A stretch of DNA of 64,000 nt from Actinomadura sp. J1-007 (GTDB lineage: Bacteria; Actinomycetota; Actinomycetes; Streptosporangiales; Streptosporangiaceae). Below, in pieces: positions 24,807 to 32,705 of this stretch; the stretch's first letter is position 1; every line of letters begins with the position of its first letter. Both the position numbers and the translations under genes were made by a program. The stretch lies in assembly GCF_009793335.1 (NCBI RefSeq), contig NZ_WING01000001.1:1550001-1614000 (forward strand), in the 5' to 3' direction. The notes beneath the pieces are model-generated. The model saw nothing but the letters and a program-made list of their open reading frames with translations. It did not search any database and was not told the origin of the DNA.

Positions 24807-25997
24807 GTGGAGAGCAGCGACGCGCGGCGGGCCAACCGGGCCGCGGTCCTCGGGCACCTGCTCGCCCTCGGCGCCGCGACCCGCGTCGCGATCGGCCGCG
24901 CGACCGGGCTGAGCAAGGCGACGGTCTCGCGGGTCGTGGACGAGCTGATGCACGACGGGCTGGTGCGCGAGGGCGGCCCGATGTCCGGCGGCGGGCCCGG
25001 CAGGCAGGCGCTCGCGCTGCGGCTGGCGGGCGAGGACCGGGTGGTCTGCGGCGTCGACCTCGGCGGAACGCACACCCGGTTCCTGGTCACCGACCTCGGC
25101 GGGCGGGTCCGGGCGTGGGCCCGGGAGTCCACGCCGCACGACCGCGACGCGGCGGGGATCGCGGCCTGGCTGGCCGGGCACATCGGCGCGCTGACCGGCG
25201 ACACCGCCCCGAGCGCGACGGCGATCGGGCTGCCCGGGGCCGTCCACCCGGGAACGGGCGCGGTGCGCACCGTCCCCAACTTGCCGCAGCTTGAGGGCAC
25301 CGCGCTGCGCGAGGCGCTGGACGGCCTGCTGACCGGCGTCCTCGCGTTCGACAACGACGTCAACGCCGCGCTGCGCGGCGAGGTCACCGCGGGCGCGGCC
25401 CGGGGCCACGGCACGGCCGTGCTGGTCGCGGCCGGGACCGGGCTCGGCGCGGCGGTGCACCTGGACGGCCGCCCGCTGCCGGGCCGTACGGGGGGCGTCG
25501 GCGAGTTCGGCGTGCTGCCGCACGGCGCGGGGACGCTGGAGGACGCGATCTCCGGCGGCGGCATGGTGCGGCGGGCCCGCGAGCGCGGCCACGCCGTCGG
25601 GGACGCCGCCGAGATCTTCGCCGCCGCCGCGAACGGCGCGGGCACCGGGCTGCGCGCCGTGCTGGACGAGGCGCGCGAGGCGCTCGGCGTGCTGCTGACC
25701 GCGGTGACGGTGGCGTACGAGCCGGAGGTGGTCGTCCTCGGCGGCGGCGTCGCGCCCGCGTTCGGCCCGTGGCTGCCGGGGCTGCGCGCGGCGCTGGCGG
25801 AGGTCACCCCGCGCCCGCCGCTGCTGCGGCCGTCCGCGCTCGGCGACCCGGCGGGCGCGATCGGCTCGTGGGTCACCGCGCTCCAGGCCGTCTACCAGGG
25901 CATGGACGTCGCGCTGCCCGATCTCGGCGGCGTGGCCACGACCGTGCTGAAGCACCTCACCAAGGAGGACCCGCATGTTCCTGCGTCGCCTGCGTGA
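24807..25997 (+). CDS. ROK family transcriptional regulator
   Basis: A 396-residue repressor-type ROK protein. The N-terminal winged HTH is residues about 10-65 (GRATGLSKATVSRVVDELMH). The ROK domain follows with GVDLGGTHTRFLVTDLGG, FDNDVNAALRGE, VAAGTGLGAAVHLDG and GGVGEFGVLPHGAGTLEDAI. The CxCGxxGC zinc motif usual in ROK proteins is missing, so the metal site is lost. GTG 24807 follows AAAGGGGG. The next gene starts inside its last 23 bases. ROK regulators sense sugars or phosphosugars, so the operon may respond to a sugar or amino-sugar derivative. Confidence 0.88.
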   Translation: MESSDARRANRAAVLGHLLALGAATRVAIGRATGLSKATVSRVVDELMHDGLVREGGPMSGGGPGRQALALRLAGEDRVVCGVDLGGTHTRFLVTDLGGRVRAWARESTPHDRDAAGIAAWLAGHIGALTGDTAPSATAIGLPGAVHPGTGAVRTVPNLPQLEGTALREALDGLLTGVLAFDNDVNAALRGEVTAGAARGHGTAVLVAAGTGLGAAVHLDGRPLPGRTGGVGEFGVLPHGAGTLEDAISGGGMVRRARERGHAVGDAAEIFAAAANGAGTGLRAVLDEAREALGVLLTAVTVAYEPEVVVLGGGVAPAFGPWLPGLRAALAEVTPRPPLLRPSALGDPAGAIGSWVTALQAVYQGMDVALPDLGGVATTVLKHLTKEDPHVPASPA

Positions 25998-27165
25998 CAC
26001 CAACCCCGGTCTCGCCTCGGCGGCCGTACGGCTGCACCAGGAGGGGCGGGTCCGCGCCAACACCTACCTGCTCGACCTCGACGCCCTCGCCGCCAACGCC
26101 GCGGCCGAGGTCGCCGAGGCGGAACGGCACGGCCTGGAGCTGTACGTGATGTCCAAGCAGTTCGGCCGCAACCCGGACGCGCTGCGCACGATCGCGGCGG
26201 CGGGCATCGACCGGGCCGTCGCCGTGGACGTCCAGGGCATGGAGGCCGTACGGCGGTCCGGGACGAGGATCGGGCACGTCGGGCACCTCGTGCAGCCGCA
26301 CCGGGGCGCGCAGGACGCGGTGGTCGCCGCCGAGCCCGAGGTCGTGACCGTCTTCAACACCGAGATCGCCGCGCGGATCGGGGCCGCCGCCCGCCGCGCG
26401 GGCCGTGTCCAGGACGTGCTGCTGCGCGTGCGCGGCCCCGAGGACACCTACTACTTCGGCCACGCCGGCGGGTTCCCGGCCGGGGAGATCGAGAAGGCCG
26501 CGGCGCAGGTCGAGGCGGTCGGGAATCTGCGGGTCGCCGGGGTGACCAACTTCCCGTGCATGCTCGCCGACGCCGCGACCCGCACGGTCAAGGCCACCCG
26601 CAACTTCGCCACGCTGACCGGCGCGGCCGAACGGCTCCGCGCGGCGGGCTTCGAGATCACGCAGGTGAACGCGCCCGGCACGACGTCGGCGGGCACGTTC
26701 GCCGAGCAGGCGCGGCTCGGCGCGACGCACGTCGAGCCCGGCAACGGCCTGCACGGCACCACGCCGCTGCACCTGTTCGACGAAGGCCAGCCGGAGGTGC
26801 CCGCGATCGTCTACGTGTCGGAGGTATCGCACTTCGACGGGGACGACGCGTACGCCTTCGCGGCGGGCTACTACGTCGACAAGGTGCTGGGCGACTACCG
26901 GCTCACCGCGATCGTCGGACGGGACGGGGACGCCGGTGTCCTCGACGTGGAGACCGCCGACGCCGGCGCCATCCACTACTACTGCCGGATCCCGGGCGCG
27001 CGGGCGCGCGGGGTCCGGGTGGGCGACTCGGTCGTGTTCTGCTTCCGGCCGCAGGTCTTCGTGACGCGGGGGCGTACGCAGGCCGTGGCGGGCGTCCGCA
27101 CCGGGACGCTCGACCTCCGGGGGGTCTACGACGTGGAAGCCCGCCCGGCCGACGGGGTCGCGTAA
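25975..27165 (+). CDS. YhfX-like PLP-dependent enzyme (alanine-racemase-type barrel)
   Basis: A 396-residue protein of the YhfX group, fold type III PLP enzymes related to alanine and serine racemases. The N-terminal VRANTYLLDLDALAANAAAE precedes the PLP lysine in YVMSKQFGRNP. Further family features are RVRGPEDTYYFGHAGGFPAG, NFPCML, PGTTSAGTF and VEPGNGLHGTTPLH. ATG 25975 has AAGGAGG six bases upstream and overlaps the ROK gene by 23 bases. In Escherichia coli YhfX belongs to an uncharacterised operon. Here it is followed by an amino-acid permease, which supports racemisation or lyase action on an imported amino acid. Confidence 0.85.
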   Translation: MFLRRLRDTNPGLASAAVRLHQEGRVRANTYLLDLDALAANAAAEVAEAERHGLELYVMSKQFGRNPDALRTIAAAGIDRAVAVDVQGMEAVRRSGTRIGHVGHLVQPHRGAQDAVVAAEPEVVTVFNTEIAARIGAAARRAGRVQDVLLRVRGPEDTYYFGHAGGFPAGEIEKAAAQVEAVGNLRVAGVTNFPCMLADAATRTVKATRNFATLTGAAERLRAAGFEITQVNAPGTTSAGTFAEQARLGATHVEPGNGLHGTTPLHLFDEGQPEVPAIVYVSEVSHFDGDDAYAFAAGYYVDKVLGDYRLTAIVGRDGDAGVLDVETADAGAIHYYCRIPGARARGVRVGDSVVFCFRPQVFVTRGRTQAVAGVRTGTLDLRGVYDVEARPADGVA

Positions 27166-27246
27166 GCCCCCTGGCCGCGAGTCCCGTCCGGGGCCGCGCG
27201 CCGGGAACCCCCCTCGCCCGCGAGGGCACCGCTCAAGGAGAACGCA

Positions 27247-28698
27247 ATGGAACAGCAGACCTCCGGCCTGCGCAAGGGCGCGCTCAGCGCCGTCGGCGCG
27301 GCGGTCATATCGATGGCCTTCATGGGCCCGGCGACGAGCGTGTTCTTCAACACGCCGCTCGCCGCGGCGGCGGCCGGCTACGCGCTGCCGCTCGCCATCC
27401 TGCTCGCGATGGTCGTCTGCCTGCTGGTGGCGTCGGTGATCGCCTCGTTCGCGCGCAAGCTGCCGACGGCGGGCTTCGCCTACACCTTCAACACCCACGG
27501 GTTCGGGCAGCGCGGCGGGTTCGTGTCCGGGTGGCTGCTGCTGCTGGCGTACGGGATGGTCGGGCCGATGCTGCTGTCGGCGATCGGCTCGTTCACCGCC
27601 GACTTCTTCAGGACCGAGTTCGACTGGAACGTTCCGTGGTGGGTGTTCACGGTGCTGTTCGGCGCGGTCGTCTGGGGCATCAGCGCGCTCGGCGTCTCGC
27701 AGTCGGCCAAGACCGCGCTGGTGTTCCTGGTGCTGGAGATCGGCGTGCTGCTGGCGCTGTTCGCGATGATCCTCGGCAAGGGCGGCGCGGACGGCGTGAC
27801 GCTCGCGCCGTTCAGCCCCGGCTCCGCGCACGACGGGATCTCCGGGCTCGGCAAGGGGATGCTGTGGGGCATCCTGATGTTCATCGGCTTCGAGTCGGCG
27901 GGGACGCTCGGCGAGGAGGCCCGCTCGGCGCGCCGCGCGATCCCGATCGCGCTGTTCACCGCGGTGCTCGGCATCGGCCTGTTCTACGTGCTCGCGGGCT
28001 GGTCGGCGGCCGTCGGGTTCGGCGACCACAAGGCCCTGGCGACCGACGCCGAGCCGTGGACGACGCTGATGCACAAGTACTGGGGCGTCGGCTGGCTGCT
28101 CGCGCTGACCGTGCTGAACAGCCAGTTCGCCAACCTGATCTCCGGCGTCACCGCCCAGGTCCGGGTGATCTTCGCGATGGGCCGCGAGGGGCTGATCCCG
28201 CGCCGGCTCGGCACCGTCGGGCACGGCCAGGTGCCGCAGGCCGCGCTCGCCTGCTACATGGTGTTCTCGATGGCCGCCGCGCTGGTCGGCGGCGTGTGGA
28301 TCGAGCCGCTCGGGATGTACGGCTTCGCCGGGCAGATCGTCGGCGTCGCGATGGTCGTCATCTACATCTCGATCAGCGTCTCGCTGATCCGCTTCTACCT
28401 GCGCGAGCACCGGGCCGAGTTCTCGGTGCTCAAGCACGGCGCGGTGCCCGCCGTCGCCGCCGTCCTGCTGCTGCTGCCGATCTACGGGCAGCTCGTCCCG
28501 CTGCCGACCGGCCCGAACCGCGTCGCGCTGGCGCTGATCGTGGTGTGGCTCGCCGCCGGGATCGGCTACCTGGCCTGGATCGTCCGCAACCGCCCGCGCC
28601 TGCTCGGCGCGATGGGCCGCGTCTTCGCGGACGACGAGGACGGAGACGGGACGGACGGCACCGCGGGCGCGGCGGCTCAGGCGTCGCGCCACTCCTGA
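27247..28698 (+). CDS. APC family permease
   Basis: A 483-residue integral membrane protein with about 12 helices, of the amino acid-polyamine-organocation family. Family signs are GAVISMAFMGPATSVFFNTP in the first helix, GYALPLAILLAMVVCLLVAS, and FIGFESAGTLGEEAR (the helix 6 motif). ATG 27247 has AAGGAG six bases upstream. It is the third gene of the ROK/YhfX operon and should import the substrate of the YhfX-like enzyme. Its last 22 bases overlap the tail of the convergent spermidine synthase gene. The hydrophilic C-tail is rich in Asp and Gly. Confidence 0.92.
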   Translation: MEQQTSGLRKGALSAVGAAVISMAFMGPATSVFFNTPLAAAAAGYALPLAILLAMVVCLLVASVIASFARKLPTAGFAYTFNTHGFGQRGGFVSGWLLLLAYGMVGPMLLSAIGSFTADFFRTEFDWNVPWWVFTVLFGAVVWGISALGVSQSAKTALVFLVLEIGVLLALFAMILGKGGADGVTLAPFSPGSAHDGISGLGKGMLWGILMFIGFESAGTLGEEARSARRAIPIALFTAVLGIGLFYVLAGWSAAVGFGDHKALATDAEPWTTLMHKYWGVGWLLALTVLNSQFANLISGVTAQVRVIFAMGREGLIPRRLGTVGHGQVPQAALACYMVFSMAAALVGGVWIEPLGMYGFAGQIVGVAMVVIYISISVSLIRFYLREHRAEFSVLKHGAVPAVAAVLLLLPIYGQLVPLPTGPNRVALALIVVWLAAGIGYLAWIVRNRPRLLGAMGRVFADDEDGDGTDGTAGAAAQASRHS

Positions 28699-30320
28699 TC
28701 CTCGTACTGGACGAGGCGCGGGTGGTCGAGGGTGTTGACGTCCACGTCGCGGTGGCGCAGGTCCTTGCCGAAGACGGCGGCGGCGCGCAGGACGTCGGCG
28801 TCGAGGAAGCGCGTCGGGGGCGCGCCCGGGGCGAGCGACAGCTCCGGGCGCGCGGCGCCGGGCGCGGCGAGGGTGTAGCCCCAGTCGCCGAAGCTCGGCA
28901 CGTCCACGTGGTACGGGGTCGTCGCGAACCCGGCGGCGGCGATCGACTTCTCGATCGACCAGAACGACTTCGGCGCGAAGTACGGCGAGCCCGACTGGAC
29001 GACCATCCGCCCGCCGGGCGCGAGGGCCCGCTTCACCAGGCCGTAGAACTCGACGGAGTAGAGCTTGGCGGTCGACACGTCGTCCGGGTCGGGCATGTCG
29101 ACGATGACGGAGTCGTACCGCTGGTCCAGGTCGCGCAGCCAGGAGAACGCGTCGGCGGTCACCGCCCGCACGCGCGGGTCGGAGAACGCGTGCCGGTTGA
29201 GGGCCGCGATGTCGCCGTACGTGCGGGCGAGGCGCAGCATCTCGGGGTCGAGCTCCACGAGCGTGACGGCGCGGACGTCCGGATAGCGCAGCACCTCGCG
29301 CAGCGCGAGGCCGTCGCCGCCGCCGAGGACGAGCACCCTGCCGCGCGCGCCCGCGAGCGCGGGGTGGACGAGCGCCTCGTGGTAGCGGTACTCGTCCACC
29401 GACGAGAACTGGAGGTCGCCGTTCAGGAACAGCCGCACGTCGGGACGGCCCGACAGCGCGACCTTCCTGGTGATCACGATCTCCTGGTACGGCGTCCGGG
29501 TGGAGAACGCGATCGGGTCGCGGTAGAGGGCCTGCCGCGCCGACACCTCGAACCCGTCCGCGAGCGCGTACGTCGTGCAGAGGACGGCGAGCACGGCGGC
29601 CATGCCCGTCCACAGCCCGGCCCGGGTCGCGCGCCCGAGCCGCCGCCGGAACAGCCACAGCACGACGGCGATCCCGGCGACCGCGTTGACCACGCCGACC
29701 AGCAGCGCGCCCTTGACGTGCCCGAACACCGGCAGCAGCAGGAACGGGAACGCCAGCCCGCCGATCAGCGCCCCGACGTAGTCGGCGGCGAACAGGTCGG
29801 CGACCGCGCTGCCCGCGTCCTGCCTGCGGATCTTCTGGAGCAGCGTCATCAGCAGCGGGATCTCCGCGCCGATCAGCGCCCCGACCGTGAACGCGACGGC
29901 CACCAGCACCGGCACGTACAGGTCGAGCCAGGCGAACGCCGCGTACAGCGCGAGCACCGACAGCCCGCCCGCCAGCGCGAGCGCGCCCTCCACGATCGCG
30001 AACGCCGCGACGGGGCGGCCCTGGAGCGGCTTGGCGGCCAGCGACCCGACGCCCATCGCGAACACCATCACCGACAGCACGATCGACGCCTGCGTGACCG
30101 AGTTGCCGACCAGGTAGCTGCCGAGCGCGACGAGCGCCAGCTCGTACACCAGCCCGCACGCGGCGCACGCGAACACCGCCGCCAGCACCATCGCGCGGGC
30201 GGCGCGCGCGGGCACGCTCAGCGGCGCGGCCTCGCCGCCGTCCTCCGCGGCCGCCTTGTCCGCCGGGTCGTGCTTCGCGTCCTTCGGGTCGTGCTTCGCG
30301 TCCGTCGCTTCCGCGGTCAA
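28677..30320 (-). CDS. Polyamine aminopropyltransferase (spermidine synthase) with N-terminal membrane domain
   Basis: A 547-residue protein. After a charged N-tail with a duplicated DAKHDP come about seven transmembrane helices (residues 40-250), then a soluble aminopropyltransferase domain. In the latter are GGGDGLALREVLRYPDVRAV and VELDPEMLRLAR (decarboxy-SAM binding), VIVDMPDPDD (catalytic Asp) and the start motif YQEIVITRK. The start is TTG 30320, with GGGGGAG close upstream. It is the last gene of a leftward five-gene set with DUF350, DUF4247, DUF2617 and DUF4178 proteins, a combination that recurs in actinomycetes. The reaction would be aminopropyl transfer to a di- or polyamine at the membrane; the acceptor is unknown. 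Confidence 0.92.
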   Translation of the reverse strand: MTAEATDAKHDPKDAKHDPADKAAAEDGGEAAPLSVPARAARAMVLAAVFACAACGLVYELALVALGSYLVGNSVTQASIVLSVMVFAMGVGSLAAKPLQGRPVAAFAIVEGALALAGGLSVLALYAAFAWLDLYVPVLVAVAFTVGALIGAEIPLLMTLLQKIRRQDAGSAVADLFAADYVGALIGGLAFPFLLLPVFGHVKGALLVGVVNAVAGIAVVLWLFRRRLGRATRAGLWTGMAAVLAVLCTTYALADGFEVSARQALYRDPIAFSTRTPYQEIVITRKVALSGRPDVRLFLNGDLQFSSVDEYRYHEALVHPALAGARGRVLVLGGGDGLALREVLRYPDVRAVTLVELDPEMLRLARTYGDIAALNRHAFSDPRVRAVTADAFSWLRDLDQRYDSVIVDMPDPDDVSTAKLYSVEFYGLVKRALAPGGRMVVQSGSPYFAPKSFWSIEKSIAAAGFATTPYHVDVPSFGDWGYTLAAPGAARPELSLAPGAPPTRFLDADVLRAAAVFGKDLRHRDVDVNTLDHPRLVQYEDQEWRDA

Positions 30321-30345
30321 GGACTCCCCCGTCCGTCCCGGGCCG

Positions 30346-30771
30346 TCAGGAGACGGCTCCGGCCACGATCGCGGCGACGGCGAGGTCCGCGGCGGCGACG
30401 ACCCAGCCCGCCGGGTGGATCGCGGCGCCGTCCACCAGCGTCGCGCCGAGCCGGCCGGGCGTGATCAGGTCGAGCAGGTAGAACGCGAGGACCATCAGCA
30501 CGATCCCGAGCAGCCCGTAGACGGCCGTGTCGACCAGGCCGTCGCCGAGGTCGGAGTCGCTGGTCACGATCGCGGTGGTGACGATCATGCCGACGCCGAG
30601 CAGCTTGACCGCGAGCAGCAGCGCGGCGCCCCGGTTGGCCTGCGTCCAGATCTGGTGGCCTAGCCGCCCCGGCGTGGTGACCTCCACGACCAGGTAGCCG
30701 AGCGCCATCAGCGCGATGCCGAGCGCGCCGTACGCCAGGGTGGCGCCGCCCTCGGACAGGATGTCGTTCAT
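30346..30771 (-). CDS. DUF350 family membrane protein
   Basis: A 141-residue protein with four predicted helices arranged as two repeats. Each repeat has the DUF350 motif (GYLVVEVTTPGRLG and FYLLDLITPGRLG). The family includes E. coli YjfL, whose operon carries a glutathionylspermidine-synthase-like ATP-grasp protein. A link with polyamine chemistry is therefore seen twice. ATG 30771 has AAGGAG ten bases upstream. It lies between the spermidine synthase and DUF4247 genes. Confidence 0.9.
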   Translation of the reverse strand: MNDILSEGGATLAYGALGIALMALGYLVVEVTTPGRLGHQIWTQANRGAALLLAVKLLGVGMIVTTAIVTSDSDLGDGLVDTAVYGLLGIVLMVLAFYLLDLITPGRLGATLVDGAAIHPAGWVVAAADLAVAAIVAGAVS

Positions 30772-30801
30772 CGAAGGAAACTCCTTATCCGCTCTGCGCG
30801 G

Positions 30802-31329
30802 TCACTTGCCCGAGCCCGGCCCGCCACCGCGGAAGGACGCTCTGCCGTTGCTGTTCCAGCCGTCGCGGCCCGGCGCGCTCCAGCGCCCGCCGACGTAGGA
30901 GTGGTACCGGCTGTAGCCCGAGGAGGGGCGGTCGACGGTGATCCGGCTGCCGGGGCCGTCCGGCAGCACCCCGATGACCGTCTTCGGGTACTGGAGGAAG
31001 ATCCCTCCGCCCGGCGCCGCGCCGGGGACCGTGCCGCCCGTGCCGCCCGTGCCCGGGACCGTGCCGCCGGTGCCGCCGGTGCCGCCGGCGGGGGCGTCGC
31101 CGAAGCCGAGGGCGTCCACCCGGTCGATCGCATGGAACTTCTTGGTGATCTCCCCCGCCACGGCGCGCGGCGGCTTCGACGCGTGGAACGTCCCGGCCGC
31201 CACCTTGCGGTACTTCTCGGAGACCCACTCGTCGGGCGAGTCGTCGCCGTTGACCAGCACCACCACCAGGACGATCACGGCGATCACCGCGACCGCGACG
31301 GCGCCGATCACATAGTGCCTGCGGGTCAC
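30802..31329 (-). CDS. DUF4247 domain protein, membrane-anchored
   Basis: A 175-residue protein with one N-terminal helix (YVIGAVAVAVIAVIVLVVVL) and an extracytoplasmic domain. The linker GGTGGTGGTVPG is repeated, and SSGYSRYHSYVGGRW followed by SAPGRDGWN closes the protein. The GTG start at 31329 overlaps the TGA of the DUF2617 gene (GTGA), showing translational coupling. Function unknown. The operon context suggests an extracellular partner of the DUF350/spermidine synthase membrane unit. Confidence 0.85.
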   Translation of the reverse strand: MTRRHYVIGAVAVAVIAVIVLVVVLVNGDDSPDEWVSEKYRKVAAGTFHASKPPRAVAGEITKKFHAIDRVDALGFGDAPAGGTGGTGGTVPGTGGTGGTVPGAAPGGGIFLQYPKTVIGVLPDGPGSRITVDRPSSGYSRYHSYVGGRWSAPGRDGWNSNGRASFRGGGPGSGK

Positions 31330-31889
31330 GGCCGTCTCACCAGCCTGCTGCGGGTCATGACGATCTCCCGGGTCTGGGGGTAGGAGTGCCAGGTGCGCCA
31401 TCCCGTTCCGGAGGCGTCGAGCGCCAGCGCGGTGACGGCGTGCGGGGAGCCGGGGAACGTCCCGGCGAGGGCGTCGTCGTCGCGGCCCGCGAGGGCGGAG
31501 CGCAGGCCGTCCACGGCCCGGCCGAACGACGCGTCGCCGGAGTGCCGTTCGGTCGCCGCCGCGAACTCGTACGCCCAGCCTCCCGCCAGCGTCCGCGCGG
31601 CCCGCGAGGGGAGCGGCTCCCCGGCCGTCCCGGACGGCAGGCAGGCCACGGTCTCACTGAGCTCCGCCGCCGCGGCCCCGGCGGCCCCGGCGGACGGCCC
31701 CGGCGAGGCGTTCGCTCCGAGGGGGCGCGCGATGACCTGGTGGGACGCGCCGAGCAGCCGCAGCTCGACGGCCAGCCCGCCGCGTTCGACGGGCAGGACG
31801 GCGAGCGCGTCGAGCGGCGGCAGGCCGAGGGCGAACGACAGCGCGTCGGCGCGCGAGTCCGCGTAGGGGGTGTCGAGGGGGGCGAGCAA
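31326..31889 (-). CDS. DUF2617 family protein
   Basis: A 187-residue soluble protein of DUF2617. Recognisable parts are ALGLPPLDALAVLPVERGGL near the N-terminus and the C-terminal WRTWHSYPQTREIVMTRSRL. The start is TTG 31889, just past the DUF4178 stop, with GGAAG eight bases upstream. The stop overlaps the start of the DUF4247 gene. No catalytic motif is visible. It always appears in this operon type, so it probably has an accessory role there. Confidence 0.85.
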   Translation of the reverse strand: MLAPLDTPYADSRADALSFALGLPPLDALAVLPVERGGLAVELRLLGASHQVIARPLGANASPGPSAGAAGAAAAELSETVACLPSGTAGEPLPSRAARTLAGGWAYEFAAATERHSGDASFGRAVDGLRSALAGRDDDALAGTFPGSPHAVTALALDASGTGWRTWHSYPQTREIVMTRSRLVRRP

Positions 31890-31892
31890 CGA

Positions 31893-32507
31893 TCAGCTTC
31901 CGGGATAGATCGTCAGCGCGCCGTCCGGGACGCGGTCGCCGAGCCCCGCCTCCCAGGTGCCGCCGCCGTACTGCTCGAACGACAGGTAGCGTCCGCGCGG
32001 GCCCTCGTAGTCGACGTACTCGACCCGGCCCTGGACGCCGACGCCGGTCGTCCCCTCGCTGGTGTAGTCGGCGGTGCCGTGCTCGTCGCGCCGGTACTCG
32101 ACGCCCTCGACGGTCAGGGTGCGCTCGCCGGGCCGCAGGTCGCCGATGTCGTACCCGGTCCACCAGACGACCTCCAGGTCCGGGTCCTCCTCCACGGAGA
32201 TCCAGACCTTGGCCCCCTCGGCCGTGTCGGCGTCGAGCAGGTGCTCGCTCCAGGTGAAGCCGCCCTCGCGCAGCCGCAGCGAGCCGCGCACGAAGTAGCG
32301 GGTGCCGAGGTACTCGACCATGTCGCCGGCCTTGAGCGTCCTCGGGTCGCCGCCGACCTGGTCCTCCGCCGCGAACGGGTCGCGCGGCGCGGGCGGCGCG
32401 GCGGCGGGCGACGGCTTGGACCGGCCGCGCAGCACGATCACGGCGATGAGCACGATCAGGGCGACCAGGATCAGCGCCAGCAGGACCGCGACGGTCACCC
32501 CGCCCAT
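31893..32507 (-). CDS. DUF4178 domain protein with N-terminal membrane helix
   Basis: A 204-residue protein. The first helix (VAVLLALILVALIVLIAVIV) anchors a cytoplasmic or periplasmic DUF4178 domain, seen in GDMVEYLGTRYFVRGSLRLR followed by EGGFTWSEHLL and the later YLSFEQYGGGTWEAGLGD. ATG 32507 has a perfect GGAGGT six bases upstream; a longer frame to 32672 is open but runs into the promoter region. This is the first gene of the leftward operon DUF4178, DUF2617, DUF4247, DUF350, spermidine synthase. Confidence 0.88.
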   Translation of the reverse strand: MGGVTVAVLLALILVALIVLIAVIVLRGRSKPSPAAAPPAPRDPFAAEDQVGGDPRTLKAGDMVEYLGTRYFVRGSLRLREGGFTWSEHLLDADTAEGAKVWISVEEDPDLEVVWWTGYDIGDLRPGERTLTVEGVEYRRDEHGTADYTSEGTTGVGVQGRVEYVDYEGPRGRYLSFEQYGGGTWEAGLGDRVPDGALTIYPGS

Positions 32508-32661
32508 GCGCACCTCCATCGATTCGTCGTCAGGTCGGCATAGACCTGCGGATACTACCGAAATAGCCGACATCATCAACGGCGTGCGCGGGCACTTCGC
32601 CCCTACGGCGGCCGAACCCGGCCGCACCCGGCCGTACGCGCACGGGTCCCCGCACGAAACA

Positions 32662-32690
32662 GCCCCCGCCACCGGACCGGAAGCGGGGGC
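32662..32690 (-). terminator. Hairpin downstream of dapC
   Basis: GCCCCCGC (32662-32669) pairs with GCGGGGGC (32683-32690) across a 13-base loop, 16 bases beyond the dapC stop in its direction. It separates dapC from the DUF4178 operon. Confidence 0.65.
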
Positions 32691-32705
32691 GTGCTCGAAG
32701 CGGGG

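Noticed and set aside
25957..30168. 1403-codon minus-strand and 1302-codon plus-strand open frames over the ROK/YhfX/APC/spermidine synthase region
   Set aside because: Both are low-complexity Arg/Gly/Ala translations that overlap genes with clear family motifs in other frames.
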